64,000 nt of DNA from Populus alba (Eukaryota > Streptophyta > Magnoliopsida > Malpighiales > Salicaceae). The stretch lies in NCBI RefSeq assembly GCF_005239225.2, contig NC_133284.1, positions 2,385,770 through 2,449,769 on the forward strand. The letters are read 5' to 3'. Shown piece by piece: positions 1 through 12,928 of this stretch. The number at the start of each line of letters is the position of its first letter. Positions within the stretch are counted from its first letter, which is position 1. The notes beneath the pieces are model-generated. The model had not been told where the DNA came from. It searched no databases and saw only the letters and a list, made by a program, of their open reading frames with translations. The translations under genes were made by a program, and so were the position numbers.

Positions 1-2028
1 TTCAATCTAGACGACATGTCATTCAATCTCTATTTAATTTTTTCTTGACAATTCACGATGATCAAGTTGGCACCTTCCAAGAGCTCGTAATGGAGTTCTA
101 GATCTCTAAATAACATAAGGTTCTTTTTGCAAATGAAAGAGGAACATCTCCTCTATAACTCTATTTTCATGAAATTAAATGTTTGCATCCAAATATTTCC
201 ATGGAAGTCCTCGATAACTTGTCATTGATCAGCCATCACTTAATTTTCAGATTTGACGATGATCAAATTGACACTTTTAAACGAATGAATGTGGAGCTAC
301 AAACTTTTAAATTGAGAAAAAATATATCCAAATAAAAGATGTGCACCCTCTTTATTAGATTCAAGTGGTTTTATGCGATGATGACATCAAAATTACTTTG
401 ACAAAGCCTCAAAAGTGAGCAACTCACTTAGCCCTAACAATGTAACTATTATGCAAAAAAAAACAATTTGTTTTTCATGTGTTCACACAGAAAGACTTCT
501 CATTGGATTCTTGTCAGGGGTTCATAACACCCCTCTCAAAATTAAAAGGTCAGAAATGAATTCAAAACCTCACAAAACCATATAAATACCCTCTTATAAG
601 ATTAATAAAGGGCTAGACAAAAAAAAGAGGGAAAGAAAAAAAGAAAAATATATATAAGAAAAAAAAAAGAATAATATCAATAAGAAATATACAAGTAGAG
701 GTCTAAGAGCAAAAACAAAAGTTTTTTAAGCTTTGCAAGCTTGTAAGAATAAAAAAATTTCAAATGAAAGTCAAGAGAGAATAGTTGTTATAGGTATACA
801 TTACAAACCAAAGAAGAGGTCCTTTGTGCCCTGCTTTTGTTGTTTTTCTTATTTGTTTCGTTTTCATGAAATATGGTATGAATTTAAGTTCATGTTTTTG
901 TTTTTGGTTTCCAGTGCTTTGCGTGTTTTTTATTTAGTTATTTTTTGTGTTTGATATGTTTTGTTCAAGATTTTTGAGTTTTTGTGTTTTTTGGCGTTTA
1001 ATCTTCTTCTTCTTTTTGTTGCTTTAGTTTTGTTTTTGGTTTGCTAAAATATTTCATTTTGTTTTTTTAATAAATATATTTCTAATATTAAATAAAAAGA
1101 CAATTTATTTTTATTGGCATTAGAACAATTAAGTTTTTTTTTTAATATGATAATATAATAATTTATTATTAAGAAGGATTTTTCTTAAATTTTAAACAGA
1201 ATAATGATTAGAAAACACAACTTTTTCTAGTTTATATCAAATAAGTAAATAATACAATTTACCTCAAGTGACAGATTAGAAATACTAATACATTTTCTTT
1301 ACTCAATCAATTCTTTATTTTTTTTCAGACTCCAAGACTAATAATAATTTTTAATAACTAAAATATTAGATAATAACCCTCATTTTATTTTATTTTAGTA
1401 AAGGATAAAAAATTTTATCTTTTTTTATCCATATCTTTCTCGATTATTCCAATTCAAAAGAATAATCACCCCAACTCCGCAGGCTTTAAGACACTATTGA
1501 TGACAGTTCATTGCGTTGCTCCTCGTTGTCAAACAGTGATTACCTAGAAGAGCTTGAAGAAGCAACCACTTTGCCCCTTTTTTTCACCAAACTGTTTTCT
1601 TACAATGTTGTCACTGACGACACAGATTAATAGTTGGTTGGTACGATAATTAAAAAGTTTCCTGTTCCAGAACGAAAGTGAATCTATATATATGCAGAAA
1701 TGTCACTCCTGAGAGATGTTAGCTTCATTTGAATCATAATTAATAATTATCTCAATTAAGTTCTTAACGGATTTGTTGAGATTCATTCAATCCGATATCT
1801 GAAATTTGAGTTTTGTCTTTAATTTTCTAATAACATGGTCGTATCAATATCACTCGCAAACATTCATTAAATCTTCACTTCAACATCAATATTATATATG
1901 AAAACCCATATAATAGTACTGTGTAGACGTGAAAAATACAAGTATTTCTTTACGGGACATATTCTCAATTTATAAGTTAACAATGGTAGTAAAGTTTTCT
2001 TGTAAGATGGTGGGATCATTCAAATATT

Positions 2029-2042
2029 ACACACACACACAC

Positions 2043-2096
<54 letters not shown>
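2029..2096. repeat. Compound (AC)n-(AT)n microsatellite
   Basis: An AC dinucleotide run (about 2029-2042) is followed at once by a run of about 26 AT repeats. Its length makes it likely to vary between individuals. Confidence 0.95.
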
Positions 2097-2102
<6 letters not shown>

Positions 2103-4773
2103 AATGTATCTCTCTAGACTCCACCATGCATTCCCTAAGAGGTTGCTTGCTGGGATGGTTGGATTTCATCACAGTAAAAAAAACTACACGCAATTATTTA
2201 ATGCACAATTAATTGGCCTAGGGACAGGTAAATTGAGGACGTAGCCTTTAAGATAATTTTGTTTGATTTTCTCCTCCTATTAAAGTATAATTAAGCTACT
2301 TAAAAATGTGTTCCACCCAACTAATTTCTTGAGATTTTACAGAGACTCTTGATAAATGTGCACGCATTAATATATGCTAGCTGCTCAACCTCCCCCCATG
2401 AATTTAGGATAGCATAGTAGTTCCTTAGGCTGTTAGACATGACTCTATCACTAACCATGTGCTGTCTTCAGTTAATTAAAGTATGATAATTGATTATTAT
2501 AGATTTCTGATATTAACGTAGCCAAGTTTAGCTGTACTTGCTGCTTCATTAAAACACAGTCTACCATTTTTATATTTAATATCTTCTTTTTACTGGAGCA
2601 TATTCAAATTCTAACTTAATAAAAAAAAATGACTATCTTCCATTATTTAATCCAAAATCCAATAAACTTGTCCATGACTAGATTGTTATATCATTACACA
2701 TCCATGCATGTCTTTCATCAAATAGAACCAATTTAAAGCTTTTTTTCTCGAACAAGATCCTTTCACAAAATTTTCTTGGTGACCGATGAAGTTAGTTGAA
2801 AGGATATTGAGTTTTCTACAACTGATCTTTAGCTTGAATTCCTACAAAAAAAAAAAAAAAAAACCAAGTTTTATACACAAGTAAGGAAAACACATGGGAC
2901 AACATGTAAGAATGTAAAGATGGACAGTAGGAAAAGATGTGGGTGTGTGTGGGTATGATATTTTTGTTTCAAGTTATCTTTAAGTGATCCTCTATATTTT
3001 ATAAATTATAAAAGAGTTAATAGTTGTTAAAGAATCAATTCAACTTAAAATTTTAAGTTGTTAAGTAAGATTCAATATATAATTTATATTATTTTCTAAT
3101 ACATCCCCTCAAATAAAAAATTATTTGAATTTAAAATTTACACAAGTTTATATTATTTTATGTTTGATTTTTATTAAATAAATAAAAATAATAAAATTCG
3201 AACTCATAATCACTAAATTATTAAAATTTTAATATTATATAAAAAATTAAACTAATTTTAAAATTTAAGTTATTAAATAAAATTATAGACCTGTCAGAGC
3301 AGGTAGGATTGTAAGCCTGTCGCATGGAATGGTTTGTGTGTTCTTCCTGAAGCTATCAATTAATTAAGTTAAAGAACATTGAAATACGCTAAATATTATT
3401 ACAAGAATACTTCAATGACACAATAATGTTGGAGGCAACATGTTGATTGCGTGTTAGCATCAATACATTAGTCATTTGTCAATTTCAACACACAGCCATT
3501 GTTCACGTTAAAACCTCTCGAGCGAGCGAGGCAGGATGTCTCGAAGAGAATTCAAGAACCTTCGAGGAGGGTTGCTGTGGAGAATCTGAGACGGTTTAAA
3601 TGTCAAAATGCGACATTGCAAGAAAACGTCAAATTTGAAATCTAAAATCATTTGGAAGTGTTAGATGCTTAACCCTACAAGTGACAACAACACTTTAGTC
3701 AACAGTGTCTTTTTAGTCAAAGCACGCCTTAGTTCGTTCCGCCGGGACGAACAGGTCGAGAGTTGAATAATTCAACTTGAATTGGTGTGAAAATGGGTAT
3801 CGGCAAAATCAGCAATCTCCAAAAGAAATGTGATAATTTCCCTTGCTCAGAACAGAAATCTGTGATGCCAGAGCATCATTTTCCAACAATTTTGAATGTG
3901 GAAATCTCAATTTTTCTAATATTATAATATAGTGCACGACCATACATTAGTTTCTTAGAATGATCGTTACCAAACACTTTTCTTTTTTTAATTAATATAT
4001 GCATGCACGAATCTAGAGGCGAGCTACGATAATTTTTAAATTGATCAATTTTTTTTGTTTTTTATAAGTGTTATGCATATAAAATATATATACAATTTTA
4101 TAAAAATAACTATATTCATAGTTAAATAATAATATAAATTATATTTTAAAATACTACCTTACAGTTTAATTTTTAAAATTGAGATGGTTTTTTAATATAA
4201 TATAAAATTTTTAATAACTAAGAAATTAAAAGTGCAAATCTTATTATTTTTACTTATTTAATAAAAATCAAAGTGTAGAAATTATTATTTTAACAAAATT
4301 ATATAAAATGCATATATTGTTAGATAGAATCATGTAAAAATGCATATTTTATATTTAATTATTGATTTAATATACAAATGATGTGATGGAGTAAACCTAT
4401 GATCTATGACAGTTTCTTCAGTACCAAGGCTTGCAAGTTATTGCAATTGAAAAGTCATGGGGTTTATAGCATGATATATTTAATTCATCTTTGAATTCTT
4501 CTGAATTAGGCCTGAATTAATTGTTTGGCGGATTCCCACACCTTAATCTCTACCTATCTTCCTCGCCCTGTTCACTGGGCAATCAAGATATAAACAATTA
4601 AATCATCTAGTAGTGATTTTATAGTAAAAATTTAAAATTAAAAGTTTGTTTCTCATGTGATCTCAAGTTCAAGCCCTGTAATTATTAATATGATGATCAC
4701 TAGAAATTTACATAATCGTTAATTTTGTAATCCATAAAATTAATCAAAATACACGCAAGCTGGACTATATAAT

Positions 4774-4777
<4 letters not shown>

Positions 4778-4811
<34 letters not shown>
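4778..4811. repeat. (AT)n microsatellite
   Basis: About 17 AT repeats, directly abutting the 48-bp tandem duplication that follows. Confidence 0.9.
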
Positions 4812-4812
<1 letters not shown>

Positions 4813-4814
<2 letters not shown>

Positions 4815-4907
4815 AATTACCATTGATCATCGAAGTAAAACAATACATTTGTAGTAAGTAACAATTACCATTGATCATCGAAGTAAAACAATACATTTGT
4901 AGTAAGT
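4813..4907. repeat. Perfect 48-bp tandem duplication
   Basis: The unit starting ACAATTACCATTGATCATCG at 4813 is repeated from 4861 with no mismatch seen over about 47 bases. The identity implies a recent duplication, and the adjoining AT repeat may have promoted slippage. Confidence 0.92.
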
Positions 4908-5764
4908 TTTCATTGCAAGTATGTCACACTCAGAACGATTGATCTACATTGTACCCTGGTGAGAAAGCAACAAGCAAAAGTGAGCTAAAGATCCTATACT
5001 TCACAGTCTTTAATGCGAGAACAAGAAAAAAAGAAAAACAAAAGAAGGTGGGAATAAACATCCATGATGTTTCCATTGCAACATCAATTAAAAAAATGTT
5101 TATTTTTATTGATACACTACCTAATTTCTCGATTTGCCAGACAGCCTAGTAATGATGGCGAGAGAGGAACAATTTCGATCATTGAAACCTTATCCAACTA
5201 CCCCAAGGAGCATAAGTTCTTAAGACAAGGGGCCAACGTTGTTGGCAAGATCTTGTGTTTGGATTTATGATTCAAGGAGGTTTTTAAGGATGAACAGTCA
5301 TATAAACTCCTCGTGCTAGAGTTGATAAATCTTTCTGAGTAGAAAATGGTAATCATGACATGGAACGACGGTAATCATGACTTCCATTATGAGCATCAGT
5401 TGTGAGAAGAAACCTTCACTTGTGTCTAGGAAAAGATCAAATGACAGATCATTGTTTGGTGTTTTGCTTTCGTGTAATGCCTTGATCAAAGCATTACGAA
5501 GGAAATAGAGTATAGTGTTACTGCGGTAATGTGATCCTACGTATTTTTTAATTAAAAATATATTAATATAATTAGCATGGTAAAATTATAGAAATAATAC
5601 TAAAAAGATATTAATTTCATTTTTTTAAAATAAAAAATAACTAAAAAAAATTTAAAAAAACAAATTAAACTATATTATAAATCAGAACTTTTAAATGTTA
5701 GCTTTATTTTATTTAATGTGGCATAGTTTTTTGTGGCACAGTTATAGAATACAATCTAGATTAA

Positions 5765-6682
5765 GAGTGTGTTTGGTATTGCGGTAGCTTTTGTGGTTGT
5801 GGTTTGAAAAAAGTTGTTTTATAAAAAGTACTTTTAGTTGAGGTTGGTTTGAAAAAATAGGTGTTTGGTTAAAAACTGTGGTTGAAACTGAGGTTGAGTA
5901 AAAAGTAGTTTAATGTGTTTGGTTAAAAAAATGCTTTTCAAATTGAGGTTATAAAATATATATATATATATATATATTGTTTTTAATTTAAATATTGTAG
6001 ATTTAATTATTGTTATTACATCATGAAATAAATAATATTTTATATAAAATATTTTTTATTGTTTCATTAAACCATTTACAATTCCATCACGTATAAAATA
6101 CATCCGATAAGGACTATAGTTTTATTGGTTTTGTAAGCGCGCAACAACATCAGGTAAAATATCATCAGAAATAAAATTAGGATTGTGATCAAATTCTACA
6201 AATATTACGTCATCAAACGATCTTCTTCTAATTTATATAGTGTTATTGGATAATGTAAAACACTAATTTTTTAAAAATAAAACACAATTAAAAATAAAAA
6301 ATATTCTTTTTTACTGGATCAGAACCAGGTCCGGTATTCACTGTTCATGTGAACAGTGGAAGAATTCTCCACTGTTCATATGAACAGTGAAGGAACTCTC
6401 CACTGTGCGCTTAAGTGAACAGTGGAGAGTGAATTAATTTCACTCTCCACTGTTCACTTAAGTGCACAGTGGAGAGTTCATTCTCCAACATGAGAAGACG
6501 CAGGTAGGATCGCAGGAGAAGAACGCAGGAGAAGCAGATAAAATCTACTTCTCATGAGCTGAGGTTCGACCTCAGTTATTAGGTGGGGCCCATGTAAAAA
6601 AATGAGAAGTTTGGATTAACCAAACACTTTACTTCAGCTTTTGTTTTCAACCGCTGCCGCAACCGCAGCGCCAAACGGCCAC
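5765..6682. mobile_element. PIF/Harbinger-like MITE (918 bp)
   Basis: The ends form an imperfect terminal inverted repeat: GAGTGTGTTTGGTATTGCGG on the left against the reverse complement of the right end, GTGGCCGTTTGGCGCTGCGG. Both ends are flanked by TAA (5762-5764 and 6683-6685), the 3-bp target duplication typical of PIF/Harbinger elements. There is no transposase ORF, so it is non-autonomous. The interior holds stacked palindromes built on ACTGTTCA/TGAACAGT. The family assignment rests on the TSD and the TIR only. Confidence 0.65.
6393..6479. repeat. Near-perfect 41-bp hairpin inside the MITE
   Basis: Bases 6393-6433 are the reverse complement of 6439-6479 with one mismatch, separated by 5 bases. 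A smaller 20-bp palindrome (CACTGTTCATGTGAACAGTG) lies at 6339-6358 and a related one follows near 6370-6390. A transcript of either strand would fold into a long stem. Confidence 0.93.
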
Positions 6683-6685
6683 TAA

Positions 6686-7949
6686 GTGAGCATTTGCTAA
6701 AAATTAAAAAACATTTATGTTTTTTATCGTTTTAATACGTAAATCTTAAAAATAATTTTTTAAAAATATAAAAAATATCATTTTAATGCATTTCAACATG
6801 AAAAATAACTATAATTACACTTCCAAACAAATAATTGATTCAGAATTTAATTTTGATTGGAGTTTTAAAAAACTTAAAACCAATTGATAAAATCAAAAGG
6901 TCAGGCCTCAGATTGTGGAAAAATTAATAGCCACTTAACACACATATTCAATTGATAAAATCAATTAAATAAATATACTACATCGAAAAATATACGGTCA
7001 ATATACTCGATTGCAAAAAACCATAAAAGTATCTGTATGCTCACAGAAAAATCATCTCTTTTAGCAACATTACACTTACAGGTATAATTGCCTCGGATCC
7101 AATATAGGTAAAAAAAATCTAACATGACTGCCACTGAAATTGATAAAATTTCTTCTATATAATTAAACAAATGTCACACAACAACTATAGAAAAGACAAA
7201 GAGGATTGCTTGGAATTGTAGTGACATTTCCTTCCAAATTAATATGGGCATAACTCACAAAATAATTGTCTGTAGAATTTAATTTTGATGGTATATATGG
7301 ACACATGAATTTAATTTAACCGAGTATCTTCCCAGACAATTCTTTGAAACCCAACCCAAGCTTCGTACCCGGTGCCGAGTCGACCTGCTGGCCGGTTTTA
7401 ATAACAATTATCAGAAACTCCATGCTCATTTCCCTTTCTTTGATCTTTATTCACACATCATTAGGGTAAGTAAAATTTAAAAAAGGTGTAATAATGAAGG
7501 TTGTGCTGTGAATTATAACAAGCTAGGGGTGGTCACGAGCTGGTTGATTGCGTGCTGTAACGCTGCTATTTATAAAGAGGAAAAAAAAATGATGAGAGAA
7601 GGAAAGGTCGGGAGATTCAGTAGTATTGTTTATTTAATCTGTGGGGACATGTTAAAAACGACAAGTGATGTAGGAGGTGATGGAGCTATGCAGGAGCCTC
7701 TGCCCCCTGTTCAAATACCATCACCTTTCTCCTATTTTCTGTCGTTAATATAATTCTTTATTTTCATAGGAGTTTTTTCTTATCATCAGACACAGACACA
7801 CTAAAATATCGACACATTATCGTGAACTTGTAAAACAAATATACTTAATAGTATTATAATTATAAAATCAGTACTAAATAAATAATAAAAACTAAAAGTA
7901 CAATTAAGCAAATATTTCATGACGGGAAAAAAAATTATGATGGTGATCA
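6686..7949. other. Intergenic, no gene seen
   Basis: AT-rich sequence with no ORF of recognisable origin. An 81-codon open frame near 7508-7753 lacks family similarity and an ATG at its start, and I do not call it. Confidence 0.5.
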
Positions 7950-9480
7950 AAAACTTAGAAACCAAATAAAATAATATGTAGTAATCTATAATATTTTTGT
8001 GAGGAAAGATACAATACTTTCGCCGTATAATTTAGCTTTTTTATTAATAAAAAGTCAAAAAAAATTACAAAGTTAAATTATCTACCAACTTAATATTAAA
8101 AAAAATACCAACAAAGATAATTTTGGAAAGAAAAAAAAACCCATGAGAAAAAACATTGTAGCAATTGATAATGTTTTGTGAAGAAAACTATTGTACTTTC
8201 CCTAATAAAATAAAATAAAAAACTATTTAAACAAATATTGTAGCAATCCATAGTGTTTTGTGAGGAAAACTACAACACTTTTCTCGTATGATTTAGCTTT
8301 ATTGTAATTATAATTCTTAACCAACTCAATATTCAAAAAAATAAAAAATCGACAGATAATTTTAAAAAAAATCATATGGGAAAACACTGCAACAATTTAC
8401 AGTGTTTTAAAGAAAATAAAATTACAAAGCTGAATTCTTAATCAGCTCAATATTAAAAAAAAATCGACAAAGATAGTTTTAGAAAACAAATAACAAAACA
8501 AACACCAAAAAAGGGGGGGAAATCATGTTGGAAACATTATAGCAATTCACAGTGTTTTGTGATAAAAGTTATAATGTTTCCTCGCATGATTTAGCCTTAC
8601 TTGTAATGACATGTAATTGTAATTCTCAAACAACTCAATATTAAAAAAAATATGAAAAAGATAAATTGAAAAAAAATAATAAGGAAAAAAAAACCATACG
8701 GAGAGACACTGTAGCAATTCACAATGTTTTGTGAGAAAAGCTACAGTGTTTTCCCCACATTATTAAGCTTTATTACAAAGTTAAATTCTAACCAACTCAA
8801 TATTAAAAAAAAAAATCGACAAAAATAATTCTGGAAAAAAATATTACAAAAAAAAAAGAAAGAAAACACAAAAGAAACTGGGAAAAAACCATGTAAGGAA
8901 AAATTTATCAATCCATAGTGTTTTGTGAGGAAAAACTTATATTTACTTGTAATTACAATTCTTAACTAGATTAATATTTAAAAAATAAAATTGACAAAGA
9001 AAATTTTAGAAAAAAAAACATAACAAAAACAGGAAAAAAATCATATGGAAAAAAACACTATAGCAATTCACAATAATTTTCGAGGAAAGTTACAGTGCTT
9101 TACTCACACATTGTAACTGTAATTTTTAACTAGTTTCAATATTAAAAATAAAATAAAATAAGATAATTTTAAAGAAAATCATAAAAAAACCATGCAGAGA
9201 AACACTGTAGCAATCAACAATGTTTTAAAGAAAAAAAATACAAAACTAAATTATCAATCAACTCAATATTAAAAAAAAAAATTGACAAATATAATTTTGA
9301 AAAATAAAAAAAATAAAATAGAAAATTTATGTGGGAAAACACCACAACAATTCTTGAGTATTTTAAAGAAAAAAAATTACAAAGTGAAATTTTTTACTCA
9401 AGTCAATATTTTAAAAGTAAAATCAACAAAAATAATTTTTAAAAAAATAAATAAATACAAAAAGAAAAAGAAAAAATAGG
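7950..9480. repeat. Degenerate minisatellite array (about 10 units)
   Basis: A core resembling GTAGCAATTCACAATGTTTT, followed by GTGAGRAAA and often by a GCTACAGTG-like box, recurs near 7978, 8158, 8239, 8390, 8540, 8711, 8907, 9060, 9206 and 9340. Between cores a second shared block reads like AACTCAATATTAAAAAAAAA then TCGACAAAGATAATTTT. Spacing runs from about 80 to 195 bases, mostly about 150. The units are strongly diverged, so the array is old. ACTGTAGC and GCTACAGT boxes in one unit can pair. Confidence 0.75.
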
Positions 9481-11890
9481 ATAGCTGAAAAAAAAATAAT
9501 TTTGAAAAAAAACAAAAAAAAAAAGAAGAGAGAAAAGTTGGAAAAAAAATGCAAAAAAAAAACAAATAAAGCATGTACTGTGGATTAGTACATTGTGTGT
9601 GGGGGAATGGTAATTCCCCTATACTATTTAGAGTATTGTATAATATGGAATATTTTTATAATAATTTTGAAGAGTTTGATAAGTAAATATGTTAAGTTTT
9701 TATAAATTCAAAGCTTATTATCTCTAAATATTTTCACATGTGAACTAGAGCATAATCTCATTAGTTTCCTCGCACTACTTAGCAAGATGGTTTCAACATA
9801 TATTTTTTTCCAGGTTAATCAAAAAGTGTCAAGGGAATTTCCAATGGCTTATCCTTCTTGGAATGTGGTATTTTATCATTAAATTTTCACACATTACGAT
9901 TAATTTCACAAGTTATTTATATATAAAGTAATTTCTCCCTCCCATAAAGAGAATTATTATTTTCTTATTTAGATTTTCTAGAATATGTCCTTTATAAAAA
10001 AAATATCAAAGAATTTTTTATCTAATTGTATTTTTAAAACGAAAATATAATAAATACAGTAAAAAGTATATGAGTTGATATCATATTTACTACATTATTT
10101 AATATGTGTGAAAAGTCTAATAAAAATCTCTTAATATGAAAGATGGGGTAGAAAATTTACAAATATTTTATTTTCCATGACCAAGACTTAAATTCGATAA
10201 TTTAGGATAACTTTTTAGCCACCACCTAGATCCTTAGGTTGTATATCTTGGATATGACATTGCATATTTTCTAAGTAATTTTGGCATGCTCAAATGATTG
10301 CACTCATGCTTTAAGTAAGAAAGAAGAGTATGCGACACATTGTTGCAATGCAAGGATTCTAGACGTGTGTTGCAATTAGCTTTGATTTGGTGATACCTAA
10401 GTGGTGCTAGAAAGAGATTAAGGATTTTTGTGTTTTAAAAATATTTTTGAAAAAAATATATTTTTTATTTATTTAAAAAATTAATATTTTTTGATATTTT
10501 TAGATCATTTTGATGCGCTAATTTAAAAAAATAATTAAAAAAATAAAAAATATAGTATTTTAATATATTTTTAAATAAAAAAACATTTTAAAAAGTAACC
10601 GTAATTAGATTTTCAAAGACTTTGCGAAATAGTTGCTACTATTATTGTAATATTTTGATTATATTTTAATGGAGTGTTTGTTATTGAGATTCAACATGCC
10701 TTTTAAGGAGTTTCAAAACTAGTTTTTGCAGGGAAAAAAAATACTAAATTAATATTTTTAAGTGTTTCATGAAAATTTTAATGTATTAATTTTAAAAAAA
10801 AATAAAATATTATTTTAATATATTTTTAATTAAAAATCACTTTTACAAAACACACAAAAATTCAACAACTAAGTTGATCTTTCCACAAAAACAAGCTCCA
10901 AAGTAGGATGAAAAGAGCCACTCCGCCATTGTCTCCCCCTCTCTTCTATTTTTATACACTATATACTATCACAATCATGATCACCTTGATATCAATAATT
11001 TAAGTGAAAAAAAAGAAGGTGACTCACCCATGGAAAATGAAAAGAGGAGAAAGCATATGCCTGTGGGCCATGGCCAAATACTCCCTCAAATCATGTGTTC
11101 AGGGAATGAAGAAAAAGAAGAGAATATTTTAGAAGAAGAAAGGGAAAAAAAATAAAAAAGGAGAAGGGTAAGTAGGATGTATGACTTCACGGATATTTTT
11201 TGTTTTATTTTTTTAATTCCACAGAAGTAAATGTTATTAAGATTAAATTTTAAAAATATAACTATCATATTCGTATTGATGTCATGCATTCATAAATTTG
11301 CTATACTAATCCTGAAACTTAAGAAAATAATATAGTTTCTTAATTATTACATCAACTCCTTAAAATTATAAAGAGAAATAATTAATCTAATTTTTTAAAA
11401 ATAAAAATATTATTTTAAAGTATTTTTAAATAAAAAAACAATAATTATTACACTGACATCCTTAAATCCAATGTAGCCAGCTGGGTCAACATGATGCCTA
11501 ACAATCTATGCTTGTTCAAATTACACCGAGAGAGTGAGTTGGTTGAATTTTTTTTTTAAAAAAATTCATATGGTTTTTTATAAATAAAAATAAATAATTT
11601 GAATTAGCCCTAATCCGCGCAATGGAACTGGGTTATCAGGTAAGTGACAACTTGGCATTAACTATCCAAGAACACCAACCCATGACACAAAACATATTAT
11701 GAATCAATCAAAAAGACAATAAAGGCAGAAACAATGGTGGTCACACTCTCCAATCACCACACATGGTGATCATCTCAAAAAGGGTCCCACAAAATGAACA
11801 AGATACTCATCATCAGCGCGTATGATACACAGTCTACATGATCAAGTGGGCACTCAAGAAAACCCTAAGAAATTTTCTTGAAAAAGAAAA
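9481..11890. other. AT-rich intergenic DNA with MITE relics
   Basis: No coding signal. The stretch contains diverged copies of the AT-rich interspersed repeat described at 10430-10620, with further copies at about 10740-10860 and 11395-11450. The right part approaches the CCCH gene and may hold its distal promoter. Confidence 0.5.
10430..10620 (+). repeat. AT-rich interspersed repeat (MITE relic), reference copy
   Basis: The recurring core reads approximately as a T/A-rich arm, then TTTAGATCATTTTGATGYRY, then a poly-A/T arm ending TTTTAAATAAAAAAACA. The same arrangement, with diverged sequence and in either orientation, occurs at about 10740-10860, 17750-18470, 19270-20090, 26485-26700, 37550-37690, 44300-44520, 61795-62000 and 62510-62650. 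The inverted A/T arms point to a short non-autonomous DNA transposon. I could not fix ends or target duplications. Confidence 0.6.
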
Positions 11891-12040
11891 GAGTTCCATG
11901 TGTGTCAGGTCAGGGGTTTAGAGCAAGAACGTGCATTATTTGAAGCACAGATCTGGATCCACTCAAAACACCTAAAAGACCCAACTCCCCCCACGCTCTC
12001 ACTCTCCGCACTCTCTTGGGTCCATGTTTTTATAATCTTC

Positions 12041-12072
<32 letters not shown>

Positions 12073-12928
12073 CATGGAGACAGTGTCCAAGTGCTTAGAG
12101 GGAGAGAGAGAGTTACTATAAGACAGTGTGTAGATAAAGAAATATAGCTTTGACTGTCTACTACTAAGCCCAGAACCCAAAACACCAAGCCGCAGCTGCC
12201 TCCACTGAATCAATTGATGGTTTCTCTGCTGCTGCTGCTAGTAGCTCCTGCCAATCAGCCTCGTAAGATGGCGGTGGTCTGTCTTTCGTAGCAAGTTTGA
12301 GAGAGGAAAAAACCCCATCGAAAGTGAGAAAATATAAAAAAGATCCTTGCTTTTTTCATGGGTAAGTTTTACTGTCTTGACTGCTATCACACTTCTTCTT
12401 TTGTTACCGTATCTTTGGCATTCTTGGCTTGCGTTTTAGAGAAATTCAACGGCAAGATTTTTTCGTTTTGTTTCTCTTTTCTTTTGTTTTTAACAAAGGC
12501 AACTACCAAGAGTATTTCTTAGTTTCTTTCTTCTTTGTGCAGTTATCGTTAGCCTCCTTTTAAACAACCGCACGAGAATACTCTCCTTTTGAAAGCTTTC
12601 TTATCTTCTCTTTACCTTCCTTTTCCTGGGTTTTGCAGGAGTGGGAGAAAGATAACTGCTTTAATACTACTACTAGTGCTAGTGTTAGCTGCTACTAATA
12701 CTCTTTCTTTGATGTTGGTAGGTAGGGTTTGTGGTTGAGAAAGAAGTTTTACTTGTAGAAGAGAGTACACAAAACTTGCTCTCTCACAAGGCAAGAAAAA
12801 GAGAGAAGGAAGAAAACAAGTCTCTATTAGCATAGACAAAACAACTACTACTGCAACAACAAGGTTTTGTAAGAGAGGTAGGGTTTGGTGTGAAACATAG
12901 TACCGACTCTCTATTCACTGCTACTACC
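11891..12928 (+). promoter_or_regulatory. Promoter and 5' UTR of the CCCH-RRM gene
   Basis: The region upstream of the ATG at 12929 has leader-like features: a GA microsatellite at 12042-12069, a CT-rich stretch, and a probable 5' UTR intron from GTAAGT at 12362 to the TTTTGCAG ending at 12638. The leader after that intron (12639-12928) contains no upstream ORF of note. The transcription start is not determinable by eye. GA/CT repeats in plant leaders often bind BBR/BPC factors, but no function is shown here. Confidence 0.5.

Larger units (their letters stand above)
1..5764. other. Gene-free AT-rich intergenic DNA
   Basis: No ORF here resembles a protein I recognise; the few open frames are short and have low-complexity translations. 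The stretch is AT-rich, with poly-A and poly-T runs, microsatellites and one perfect tandem duplication (listed separately). Around 3480-3800 there is a patch of higher GC without a recognisable product. Decayed transposon sequence is likely but I could not assign it to a family. Confidence 0.6.

Noticed and set aside
7508..7753. 81-codon ORF
   Set aside because: Begins at GTG, not ATG, and shows no domain or conservation cue.
11905..12213. 102-codon minus-strand ORF upstream of the CCCH gene
   Set aside because: It owes its length to the GA/CT microsatellite (Ser-Leu repeat) and has no family resemblance.
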